From assembly GCA_938015445.1 (NCBI GenBank), contig CALLPE010000038.1, forward strand, positions 1 through 64,000: DNA of 64,000 nucleotides, read 5' to 3'. Below, in pieces: positions 28,154-35,772 of the stretch. The stretch is from an uncultured Pirellulales bacterium (GTDB lineage: Bacteria; Planctomycetota; Planctomycetia; Pirellulales; Thermoguttaceae). The position numbers and the translations under genes were made by a program. Each line of letters starts with the position of its first letter. Within the stretch, counting starts at the first letter, position 1. Under the pieces are notes generated by a model. The model had not been told where the DNA came from and made no database searches. It was given only the letters and a program-made list of their open reading frames with translations.

Positions 28154-28324
28154 AGTGTTTTCTTGATTGGCGCTGGTGACCCTCTGGCGTGTTGGCCGGC
28201 AGGTGCTGTCCAGCCTGATAGTGGTGTGCGCCCCGGGCAGGGATGCTGTCGCTCCGCTTGACCTGCCGCTTCCGCCGGTGCAAGAATGACCGGAAGCAGT
28301 CGCACAGAGGGTGGGTCTAAGACT

Positions 28325-28996
28325 ATGGCTTTGGTGACGTTGCGGGTGTTGGATGGCGCTGATCGGGGGCGCGTCTTCGAAGACGTAGCCACGCCGTTTA
28401 CGGTCGGACGCGAAGAAGGCAACGCCGTACAACTCAACGACGAACGCATCAGCCGCTTCCATCTGAAAATACAGGAAGACCAAGATCAAGTGGTGCTTAC
28501 CGACTTGCAAAGCACCAATGGAACGAAGGTCAACGGCGAAAGTGTGCAACTGAGTATCTTGCGTCCGGGGGACATCATTTCGCTGGGGCGCACCGTGCTG
28601 CTGTTCGGCTCGCGCTTCGAGATCGCTCAACGGCTGGCCTCTTTGCGGGGCGCTGATCTGACCCAGGGTGTGATGCTGGGAGACGAAGACCTGCTGGCCG
28701 GCAGCACCTCGATGGCCTTGGAGATGGAGCTGAACTTCGGCCATCCCCCTGAGACCCGCGCCGCTCTGCGAACCATTTTCCCTCCGCCACTACCCAAAGG
28801 GTTGACGCCGGGGCAAGCTGCCCAATTGGCCGAGCTTTTGCACTTTTGCCACCTGCGACTACGGGGCCTGATTCAATCGGCGCGCTCGAAAGGCCGCTCC
28901 GACGCAGTGACGCTAGACCAGCGACAGTGGCAAAGCTTGTTGGACTTGCAGGATCGTCTGGCTGGCTACCTGCGGGCTATCGGCGAGCCGAGCTAG
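28325..28996 (+). CDS. FHA-domain protein
   Basis: A 223-residue cytoplasmic protein. Residues 1 to about 100 are a forkhead-associated domain: VLDGADRGRVFED, TVGREEGN, ISRFHLKI (the Ser/His phosphothreonine-binding loop) and LQSTNGTKVNG, all conserved. The rest is helical and of unknown function. FHA domains bind phosphothreonine peptides, so it is a likely reader of Ser/Thr kinase signalling; such kinases are abundant in planctomycetes, and one lies at 52.5 kb. The ATG at 28325 starts directly with MALVTLRVLDG, the beginning of the domain; an ATG at 28286 would add 13 residues. It is not obviously in an operon. Confidence 0.85.
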   Translation: MALVTLRVLDGADRGRVFEDVATPFTVGREEGNAVQLNDERISRFHLKIQEDQDQVVLTDLQSTNGTKVNGESVQLSILRPGDIISLGRTVLLFGSRFEIAQRLASLRGADLTQGVMLGDEDLLAGSTSMALEMELNFGHPPETRAALRTIFPPPLPKGLTPGQAAQLAELLHFCHLRLRGLIQSARSKGRSDAVTLDQRQWQSLLDLQDRLAGYLRAIGEPS

Positions 28997-29534
28997 CCGT
29001 TGTGGCCCTGCGGAAGTACTCGGCCACATTCTGTGAACCTGTTGGCGTGCCGCTTGCCCGAAGATGAGCAGTCGCGTATCGAAACGCAATTCGGCGTATA
29101 TTGACACCATACGCACCGCTGGTTTACTCTACTTGCTCATAGGTCTGCGGCTTGGCTCCGATTGTAAATGTTCGCGCGATGTCCGCGGCGCAAGCAAGGG
29201 CGGCTCAAACTGTGCCGACTCCGCCAGCGACGGTCCGTCGAACCGTCTGCGCTTGTGCCAACGACAAACAGCATATAGCTTGCAGCCTCGTGCCAATGGG
29301 CCCCGCAGAATGCCGCCGCGTGCGATATGTGGGCGCGTTTGCCACGGCAAATGGTTTTGGGCAGTGCCGCGCTTTACGCCGGCTGAATAACGGTTGCATT
29401 TGATCGGTTCAGGCCGAGGCAGCGCAGTCGTGCGGCTGCGCTGCGGTGGCCATGGCGAACTGTGGCCTGTGGTGCGCAAAGTGCCGGAAGCATCTTTTGT
29501 CGACAGCTTTTTTTACCGCCAAGGGAGCGAGTCT
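28997..29534. other. Intergenic region upstream of fhs
   Basis: A 538-base gap. A consensus -35 box TTGACA occurs at 29101-29106 with TACTCT 18 bases downstream (29125-29130), a possible promoter for fhs about 400 bases ahead. Short open frames here lack any recognisable domain or coding character. Confidence 0.35.
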
Positions 29535-31307
29535 ATGCCATTGGACCCGACCAAACACGCCGACTGGGAGATCGCTGCTGCCGCCGAACAGCGCATGAAA
29601 ACCTGTTATCAACTGGCCGACGAGTTGGGAATCGACAAGGACGAGCTGATCCCCTATGGTCACTACATTGCCAAGGTCGATTACCGAAAAGTTCTCCAGC
29701 GGTTGAAAGACCGGCCGGACGGAAAGTTCATCGAGGTCACGGCCATCACTCCTACGCCGCTGGGCGAAGGTAAATCGACCACTACGCTGGGCCTGCTTCA
29801 GGGCATTGGCAAGCGTGGGAAGAAGGTGGTGGCTTGTATCCGCCAGCCCTCCGGTGGTCCGACCATGAACATCAAAGGTTCGGCAGCCGGTGGCGGGCTG
29901 TCGCAATGCATCCCGCTGACTGAGTTTTCGCTGGGGCTGACCGGCGACATCAATGCCGTGACCAATGCCCATAACTTGGCGATGGTCGCATTGACTGCCC
30001 GAATGCAACACGAGCGCAATTACGACGACGAACGACTGGCCAAATCGAATCTGAAACGGCTGGACATTGATCCGACCAATGTGGCGATGGGCTGGGTGAT
30101 CGACTTCTGCGCCCAGGCGCTGCGGAACATCATCATCGGCATTGGCGGCCCAATGGACGGCTACATGATGCAAAGCCGGTTCGGCATCGCCGTTTCTAGC
30201 GAGGTGATGGCGATATTATCGATCTTCAGCGATCTGAAGGACCTGCGCGAGCGCATCGGCCAGATAGTCGTGGCCTACAACAAGAAGGGTGACCCGATTA
30301 CATGCGAAGACCTGGAAGTAGCCGGCGCTATGACCGCCTGGCTGCGCGAGGCGATCAACCCCAACATGCTCCAGTCGCTGGAAGGGCAGCCTTGTTTTGT
30401 GCACGCCGGGCCGTTTGCCAATATCGCCATCGGCCAGTCTTCGGTGGTGGCCGACAAGATGTGCCTCAAACTGGCCGACTATCACATTACCGAGTCGGGC
30501 TTCGGGGCCGACATCGGCTTCGAGAAGTTTTGGAACGTCAAGTGCCGGTTGTCGGGCAATGTTCCTAACGTGTCGGTGATCACCACTACGGTGCGGGGGC
30601 TGAAGCATCATGGGGTCGGTGCCGGTGCGCCGCCGTGTCCGCCGGGCAAGCCCATCCCAAAAGAATACTTCGAGGAGAATCTGGCCTGGCTGGAAGACGG
30701 CATGGGAAACCTGTTGCACCACATCGCCACGGTCAAGAAGGCGGGTATCAATCCGGTGGTGGCGATCAACGCCTTTCATACCGACACCAAGGCCGAAATC
30801 GACCTTGTGCGCCGCATGGCCGAGCAGGCCGGCGCACGGGTGGCCGTATCGCACCACTGGCGTTATGGGGGCGAGGGAGCACTGGAGCTTGCCGACGCGG
30901 TGTTGGATGCCTGCGAAGAAAAAAACAACTTCCGCTTCCTCTACGAGCTGGACCTCCCGCTAAGGCAGCGCGTGGAGCTGATCGCCAAGGAAGTTTACGG
31001 GGCCGACGGCGTTAGCTACACCCCGGAAGCCGAGGAAAAAGCCAAACTGCTCGAGGCCAATCACAAGTACCGCAATTACGCCACCATGATGGTCAAGACG
31101 CACTTGAGCCTCAGCCATGACCCGAACCGCAAAGGAGTGCCAAAAGGCTGGGTCCTGCCGGTGCGCGACTTCCTGCTGTACAACGGGGCAAGGTTCATTT
31201 GCCCAGTGGCAGGCAACATATCGCTTATGCCAGGCACAAGCTCCGATCCGGCCTATCGGCGAATCGACGTCGACCTGGAGACCGGCCGCGTAAAGGGCCT
31301 GTTTTGA
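29535..31307 (+). CDS. fhs: Formate-tetrahydrofolate ligase
   Basis: This cytoplasmic enzyme joins formate to tetrahydrofolate using ATP, giving 10-formyl-THF; it is the entry step of the methyl branch of the Wood-Ljungdahl pathway and of formate assimilation. The 590-residue protein has the family P-loop [13 protein letters not shown] at residues 72-84, [38 protein letters not shown] and [13 protein letters not shown]. The ATG at 29535 follows AAGGGAG by eight bases; the frame extends upstream to 29394 without family similarity. folD follows after a 271-base gap that holds a tandem array, and the hdr-met cluster lies 3 kb further on. The stop codon lies inside the first unit of the array. 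Confidence 0.95.
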   Translation: MPLDPTKHADWEIAAAAEQRMKTCYQLADELGIDKDELIPYGHYIAKVDYRKVLQRLKDRPDGKFIEVTAITPTPLGEGKSTTTLGLLQGIGKRGKKVVACIRQPSGGPTMNIKGSAAGGGLSQCIPLTEFSLGLTGDINAVTNAHNLAMVALTARMQHERNYDDERLAKSNLKRLDIDPTNVAMGWVIDFCAQALRNIIIGIGGPMDGYMMQSRFGIAVSSEVMAILSIFSDLKDLRERIGQIVVAYNKKGDPITCEDLEVAGAMTAWLREAINPNMLQSLEGQPCFVHAGPFANIAIGQSSVVADKMCLKLADYHITESGFGADIGFEKFWNVKCRLSGNVPNVSVITTTVRGLKHHGVGAGAPPCPPGKPIPKEYFEENLAWLEDGMGNLLHHIATVKKAGINPVVAINAFHTDTKAEIDLVRRMAEQAGARVAVSHHWRYGGEGALELADAVLDACEEKNNFRFLYELDLPLRQRVELIAKEVYGADGVSYTPEAEEKAKLLEANHKYRNYATMMVKTHLSLSHDPNRKGVPKGWVLPVRDFLLYNGARFICPVAGNISLMPGTSSDPAYRRIDVDLETGRVKGLF

Positions 31308-31462
31308 TGCACGTCGCCAAGACGTGTGATGCACGGCGGACAGACCATTTGATGAATTGCGCACGGACGTGTGATGTCCGGGGCAGAGATCGTTTGATGC
31401 CCGGCCCACAGACAGCCTTTGATTTCGCCACAAACACGTTCGATGCGCGGCACAAAGACACT
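31304..31462. repeat. Degenerate tandem repeat, 22-25-bp unit, 7 copies, overlapping the fhs stop codon
   Basis: Units start at 31304, 31326, 31349, 31371, 31394, 31419 and 31440. Each starts (T/G)TGAT or TCGAT and mostly continues GC(A/C)CGGC, with CACAGAC or similar near the end. The fhs TGA stop (31305-31307) is part of unit 1, so the array seems to start on the gene end. Confidence 0.75.
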
Positions 31463-31578
31463 CACGCGACATTAGACTGGCATATGTTATCGCAATTAAA
31501 CTCGCATAATTTATCGCACTAACGCCGCCGCGGCGTTCGCGCCGTCGCGGCCTGCTCACACAGTTGCAAGGGGTCGTC

Positions 31579-32469
31579 ATGGCTGCACAAATCATCGACG
31601 GCAAGCAAGTGGCCGCAGAAATCCGCGCCGATCTAGCACAGCGAATTCAAACCCTCCAGCAGCAGCACGGGGTGACGCCCGGACTGGCCACCGTACTGGT
31701 CGGCGATAATCCGGCCTCGGTCTCCTATGTCACCGCCAAAGGAAAGGCGTGCAACGAACTGGGGATGCAGTCCTTCCAGCATACGCTGCCTGCCAGCACC
31801 AGCCAGCACGAGTTGCTCGAGCTGGTTGCGCAGCTCAATCGCAATCCAGATGTTCACGGCATCCTGGTTCAACTGCCGCTGCCCGAGCACATAAACGAAA
31901 CCACCGTGCTGTACTCCATCGATCCGAACAAGGACGTAGACGGTTTCCATCCGGTCAACGTGGGCCGGTTGCTGATCGGCGAAGAGTTGTTTCCGCCCTG
32001 CACTCCGGCGGGCATTCAAGAGCTGATCATCCGTTCGGGCACACCGACCGATGGGGCGGAAGTGGTGGTAGTCGGGCGGAGCAACATCGTCGGCAAGCCG
32101 ATTGCGGTGATGATGCTGCAAAAAAAGCCGGGAGCAAACGCCACCGTCACTGTTTGCCACACGCGCACCCGAAACATGGCCGAACACACCCGACGCGCCG
32201 ACATCCTCATCGTTGCCGCCGGCAAACCGAACGCCATTACTGCCGATATGGTCAAGCCCGGGGCGACGGTAATCGACGTGGGGGTGAACCGGATCGGGTT
32301 TTCCGAGTCGGGCAAGGCCAAGCTGGTAGGCGACGTGGACTTCGAGGCCGTCAAACAGGTCGCCGGTAAAATCACGCCTGTACCAGGCGGAGTTGGTCCG
32401 ATGACTATCACAATGCTTTTGCGTAACACTTTGCGGGCCGCAGAACTGGCAGTAGCCGGTCGGCGATGA
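31579..32469 (+). CDS. folD: Bifunctional methylene-THF dehydrogenase / methenyl-THF cyclohydrolase
   Basis: It interconverts 10-formyl-THF, methenyl-THF and methylene-THF (cyclohydrolase plus NAD(P)-dependent dehydrogenase). The 296-residue protein shows the family motifs: VGDNPASVSYVTAKGKACNE with the catalytic Lys, GILVQLPLPEHI, PCTPAGIQELI, VVGRSNIVGKPIAVMML for nucleotide binding, and PVPGGVGPMTI at the C-terminus. The ATG at 31579 follows AGGGG by about six bases. Together with fhs upstream and metVF downstream, it covers the steps from formate to methyl-THF. Confidence 0.96.
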   Translation: MAAQIIDGKQVAAEIRADLAQRIQTLQQQHGVTPGLATVLVGDNPASVSYVTAKGKACNELGMQSFQHTLPASTSQHELLELVAQLNRNPDVHGILVQLPLPEHINETTVLYSIDPNKDVDGFHPVNVGRLLIGEELFPPCTPAGIQELIIRSGTPTDGAEVVVVGRSNIVGKPIAVMMLQKKPGANATVTVCHTRTRNMAEHTRRADILIVAAGKPNAITADMVKPGATVIDVGVNRIGFSESGKAKLVGDVDFEAVKQVAGKITPVPGGVGPMTITMLLRNTLRAAELAVAGRR

Positions 32470-32818
32470 TGATGTGGAACTCGGAGGCATGATGCCTCGA
32501 CCGTGTTACGTGCAGGAATGATCTGTCCGATGCAGGGCTTACGGTTTTTCGGTGGCGGTGATGCGCGTTGTTACATCGGCGCCAAAAGGTCGCCGCTTTG
32601 CACGCCTTGAGGTGGCATCGACGCTGGGACCGCCGCGTTGTCGTGAGGGTAACGCGACGGGGTCGTCGGCCGGGGTCGTCGGCCAAGGAATTGTGCCCGT
32701 TTTAGGACCCGGTTGCGTTGCAGGCAGAAGAAGCCGGGGGAACCTTCGAGCTTGGCCATTGACTTGCTGGCGACTTCGCGTATAATATTTTCAGATTGTA
32801 CCTGGGAAAATAGGCAAA
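32470..32818. other. Intergenic region upstream of the Cys-rich genes
   Basis: A 349-base gap with no gene; its right end carries the strong promoter listed at 32759-32786. Confidence 0.5.
32759..32786 (+). promoter_or_regulatory. Near-consensus sigma-70-type promoter before the Cys-rich genes
   Basis: TTGACT at 32759-32764 and TATAAT at 32781-32786 are separated by 16 bases. The -10 box is perfect and the -35 box has five of six consensus bases. The expected start of transcription is near 32793, about 25 bases before the ATG of the first Cys-rich gene. It is the clearest promoter I find in the window. Confidence 0.6.
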
Positions 32819-33241
32819 ATGTTTACCGTAAGGCTGAGCATCGCCATAATCGCGTTATTTGCGGCAGTAACCAATGCCCAGGGCAGCCTTTGGCCATCTT
32901 CTGATGGCTGTTGCCGGGGCGCGGGTTGCTGCCAGCGGCCGAGCAGTTCGGCGGCAATGCACCCCGGCTCTTGTTGCGACTCTGCTAGTCAAGCAGAGCA
33001 ATGGACTGTATTGTCGGGCTGCGAGTGCGCGGTTTGTCGCTGCAATGTGCGGCAATCGGACCGCCAGCCCTTGGTCGTTCGGACGGCCAAAATCGATGTG
33101 CCGCGCTGCGAATGCTCTGTAAGCCATCAGCTACATGACCAAGCCGACAATTGCTGTCCGCCTTTTTCCGAGCGCGCGCTGGGCGGCGGCACTTGCCCCG
33201 GCCGAAGACTCCAGTGCCTGCTGTGCGTATGGCGGAATTGA
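32819..33241 (+). CDS. Small exported Cys-rich protein, unknown function
   Basis: A 140-residue protein starting with a good signal peptide (MFTVRLSIAIIALFAAVTNAQG). The rest carries 17 cysteines, many as CC pairs (DGCCRGAGCC, GSCC, NCC) or CxC/CxxC (CECAVCRC). It shares no repeat with its neighbour, but the combination of a signal peptide, many CC pairs and gene position suggests a related role, for example metal binding outside the cytoplasm. A strong promoter lies just upstream. The C-terminal 30 residues look less protein-like, so a frameshift or wrong frame there cannot be excluded. I recognise no family. Confidence 0.5.
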   Translation: MFTVRLSIAIIALFAAVTNAQGSLWPSSDGCCRGAGCCQRPSSSAAMHPGSCCDSASQAEQWTVLSGCECAVCRCNVRQSDRQPLVVRTAKIDVPRCECSVSHQLHDQADNCCPPFSERALGGGTCPGRRLQCLLCVWRN

Positions 33242-33334
33242 TTCCATCCAGGTCAGGCGTGTGTACCGCTGGAAAAGTATCGTTAGCTTCGTGTATGTGT
33301 TTGACCTGTTTGGAATTCCACTGGAGATATTAAC

Positions 33335-33841
33335 ATGTTGCCCAAATTGCTGTTCCTGAGTTTGCTAATTGCACCAGTATTAGCCGCCGAACAGGCAGCG
33401 GCCGACTACGGTTATCAACCGCTTGGTGCCAGTCAGTTATGCCAGCACCACCCGGAAAATAAGCCCAACGTGTCTTGCGAGGACTGCACCTGCCCGGCAG
33501 GCTGCCAGTGCCAGTCGTGCTCTTGCTGTTCCGATAAGGCATGTCCGTGCCCGTGTGGGGATGACTGCCAGTGCGGGTCGGCTTGCAAGTGCGACAGTTG
33601 CACCTGCTGCAAGCCAACGGCTTGCGGGTGCCCGTGTGGGGATGACTGCCAGTGCGGGTCGGCTTGCAAGTGCGACAGTTGCACCTGCTGCAAGCCAGCG
33701 GCTTGCGGGTGCCCGTGCGGGGATGACTGCCAGTGCGGCTCGGCTTGCAAGTGCGACAGTTGCACCTGCTGCACTCCGGCTGGCAAGGGCGAGGGTCGCT
33801 GTGACGACTGCTGCAAACTGCCGGCGGGCCGCTGCAAATGA
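33335..33841 (+). CDS. Exported metallothionein-like Cys-repeat protein
   Basis: A 168-residue protein with a signal peptide (MLPKLLFLSLLIAPVLA) and a mature part that holds all 43 cysteines. Residues 72-98, 99-125 and 126-147 are three near-identical copies of a 27-residue repeat with the pattern CPCGDDCQCGSACKCDSCTCC; a decayed copy precedes them (CTCPAGCQCQSCSCC). The CxC, CC and CxxC spacing is that of metallothioneins, which bind Zn, Cu or Cd in thiolate clusters, but known bacterial ones are short and cytoplasmic. GGAG lies nine bases before the ATG. A strong terminator-like hairpin follows. Metal binding is inference; disulphide cross-linking as a structural surface protein is the alternative. 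Confidence 0.8.
   Translation: MLPKLLFLSLLIAPVLAAEQAAADYGYQPLGASQLCQHHPENKPNVSCEDCTCPAGCQCQSCSCCSDKACPCPCGDDCQCGSACKCDSCTCCKPTACGCPCGDDCQCGSACKCDSCTCCKPAACGCPCGDDCQCGSACKCDSCTCCTPAGKGEGRCDDCCKLPAGRCK
33548..33775 (+). repeat. 81-bp coding tandem repeat, 3 copies
   Basis: Copies start at 33548, 33629 and 33710, exactly 81 bases apart, and the third is truncated. Only a few bases differ between copies, so the expansion is recent or under homogenisation. Confidence 0.9.
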
Positions 33842-33888
33842 ACCGTTTGCAGTCGATGACTGTTCGGTTTTGAACTGACGGTTGCTAA

Positions 33889-33917
33889 GGCCTCCCGGTC
33901 GTGCTGGCCGGGAGGCC
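33889..33917 (+). terminator. Strong hairpin, probable terminator of the Cys-rich operon
   Basis: GGCCTCCCGG and CCGGGAGGCC form a perfect ten-base GC-rich stem with a nine-base loop, 48 bases after the stop codon, followed by the A/T-rich GATTTATTGTTAG. Confidence 0.7.
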
Positions 33918-33963
33918 GATTTATTGTTAGCCGATTTATAGATAAACAGATGTAAACAGCCTT

Positions 33964-34001
33964 CGTACAATTCCATCACGCACGTATAATTCCATCACAC
34001 A
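33964..34001. repeat. Tandem repeat, 19-bp unit, 2 copies
   Basis: CGTACAATTCCATCACGCA and CGTATAATTCCATCACACA are adjacent, with three differences. They lie about 110 bases before hdrC and include TACAAT/TATAAT sequences, so they could influence its promoter. Confidence 0.75.
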
Positions 34002-34106
34002 GTGGGCAATAGGTCTGTACAATAGTTCCGGGCCATGCCTGTCGTGCATGTAAAGGCAGGCAATCGGCATCAATAAGCTCACAAACGCTACGCGCCTTGA
34101 AGTCCC

Positions 34107-34700
34107 ATGAGTCTGCCGACAGCACCTCAGCATCCGGTGGCATGGCAAGTGCAGTCCGCGGTTCGGCCCAGCTCCGAGTTTGTGGAGCTTGTCGCCCGAT
34201 CCGGGGCACAAGACGTCGGCCGCTGTTACCAGTGTCGCAAGTGTACCAACGGCTGCCCGCTGGCCTCGGAAATGGATTTGAAGCCCAACCAGGTGATGCG
34301 GGCGGTGCAATTGGGGCTTCAGCAAGAGGTGCTCGGTTCCCGGACCATCTGGATTTGCGCGGCTTGCCAGACGTGCACCACACGCTGCCCGAACGATATC
34401 GACATCGCCCACACGATGGACGTGCTGCGGCAACTGTGCGTGCGTTTGGGCGTTACTCCGGCTGAACCGAACGTGGTCAGATTCCACCGCCTGTTTTTGG
34501 ATTCGGTCCGGCGGCATGGACGCGTGTTCGAGTTGGGCATGATCGCCCGGTACAAACTCGCTTCTGGTCAGTTGACCACGGACATGAAGTTAGGTTGGGA
34601 GCTGTTTCGCCGCGGTAAATTGAACTTCCTGCCCGATCGCATCACGGGTACGGACGAAGTACGGCAGATATTCAAAGAAACCATGGAGCGCACCGCGTAA
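34107..34700 (+). CDS. hdrC: Heterodisulfide reductase subunit C-like iron-sulfur protein
   Basis: A 197-residue protein with two [4Fe-4S] sites: C40-C43-C46-C50-P in CYQCRKCTNGCP and C84-C87-C90-C94-P in CAACQTCTTRCP. In HdrABC-type complexes HdrC carries electrons between the bifurcating flavin of HdrA and the catalytic subunit HdrB. It heads the hdrC-hdrB-hdrA-mvhD-metV-metF cluster; hdrB starts 147 bases downstream. The ATG at 34107 has only a weak ribosome binding site. Confidence 0.93.
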   Translation: MSLPTAPQHPVAWQVQSAVRPSSEFVELVARSGAQDVGRCYQCRKCTNGCPLASEMDLKPNQVMRAVQLGLQQEVLGSRTIWICAACQTCTTRCPNDIDIAHTMDVLRQLCVRLGVTPAEPNVVRFHRLFLDSVRRHGRVFELGMIARYKLASGQLTTDMKLGWELFRRGKLNFLPDRITGTDEVRQIFKETMERTA

Positions 34701-34847
34701 CGGCCGCTCGGCGCCGCAACCGTGAAAACATGAAAATAAAACGGGCATTTGTGCGGTAATCTGCCAGCCGCAGCTTGCAGGTGCGTCAGCACCGGCAGTT
34801 CGTGAGCCGGCAGAGGGTGCCGCTGCGCTCGGTATTGTTAGAGAACG

Positions 34848-35702
34848 ATGATAGCGGTTTCTTATTATCCCGGCTGTTCACTGCACGGCATGGCGGCCGA
34901 GTACGACCAGAGCATCCGTGCGGTCTGCACTGCACTGGAAGTCGAGCTGGCGGAGCTGCCAGATTGGAATTGCTGCGGAGCTTCCTCAGCCCATTTTCTG
35001 AACGACGAGTTGGCCTTGCGACTTTCGGCGCGCAATGTGCGCATTGCGCAGCAGCACGCCCGCGACCTACTTGTCCCTTGCGCGGCGTGCTTTCAGCGGC
35101 TAAAACATGCCCAGAAAGCGTTGCGGCAGATGTCGCGCTCGACGGCCACAGGCCCGATAAACGGCACCATCGACGTGTTACACGTGAACGATTTTTTCTG
35201 CCGACCGGAAGTGCTTTCACGACTGCGCGTCCGGGTTGTCAAGCCGCTGAGCGGTTTGGCCGGTGCACCGTATTACGGCTGTTTGTCGCAGCGACCGCCG
35301 AAGGTCACCGACGCGCCGCGGCCCGAGAATCCAACCGGCATGGACGCGCTAATGCGTATTGTAGGCATGACCGTTTGCCGCTGGAGCTATAAGACCGACT
35401 GCTGCGGCGGCAGCCTGGCAGTCGCCCGTACCGATCTGGTGCTGAAGCTGACCGGCGATCTGTTGGCAGCGGCTGTGGAGGCCGGGGCAGAGTGCATAGT
35501 TACCGATTGTCCCATGTGCCAGTCGAACCTCGACAGCCGACAAGCTGAAATCGAGGCCCAACAGGGCAAACATTACGGACTGCCGGTGTTTTACATAACC
35601 GAACTGCTAGCGCTGGCGTTGGGTGTCGGGCAGCCGGCGCGATGGTGGGCCAAACACTTGGTGGACCCGACGCCGCTTTTGCGCACCAAGGGCTTGTGTT
35701 GA
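34848..35702 (+). CDS. hdrB: Heterodisulfide reductase subunit B-like (CCG-domain) protein
   Basis: A 284-residue protein with two CCG domains, each binding a non-cubane [4Fe-4S] cluster in HdrB. Set 1: C10, C42-C43-G, C78 and C81. Set 2: C145, C185-C186-G, C221 and C224. In methanogens this subunit reduces heterodisulfide. In the acetogen-type MTHFR complex its substrate is not settled, so here the acceptor is unknown. It lies between hdrC and hdrA, with a 70-base gap to hdrA. Confidence 0.93.
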   Translation: MIAVSYYPGCSLHGMAAEYDQSIRAVCTALEVELAELPDWNCCGASSAHFLNDELALRLSARNVRIAQQHARDLLVPCAACFQRLKHAQKALRQMSRSTATGPINGTIDVLHVNDFFCRPEVLSRLRVRVVKPLSGLAGAPYYGCLSQRPPKVTDAPRPENPTGMDALMRIVGMTVCRWSYKTDCCGGSLAVARTDLVLKLTGDLLAAAVEAGAECIVTDCPMCQSNLDSRQAEIEAQQGKHYGLPVFYITELLALALGVGQPARWWAKHLVDPTPLLRTKGLC

Positions 35703-35772
35703 GCGGACCGTCATCGGCAGGCAGCACGCTGGTGCATAGGCTGTGCGGGCCGCGTTTTTTGCAAAACCAAAG

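Noticed and set aside
31304-31462. CRISPR-like array
   Set aside because: Units are contiguous and degenerate, without unique spacers of constant length, and no cas gene is present. The same holds for the other arrays.
33437-33979. Minus-strand open frame (180 codons) over the Cys-repeat gene
   Set aside because: Its apparent repeats are only the complement of the 81-bp coding repeat; it has no start signals or domain of its own.
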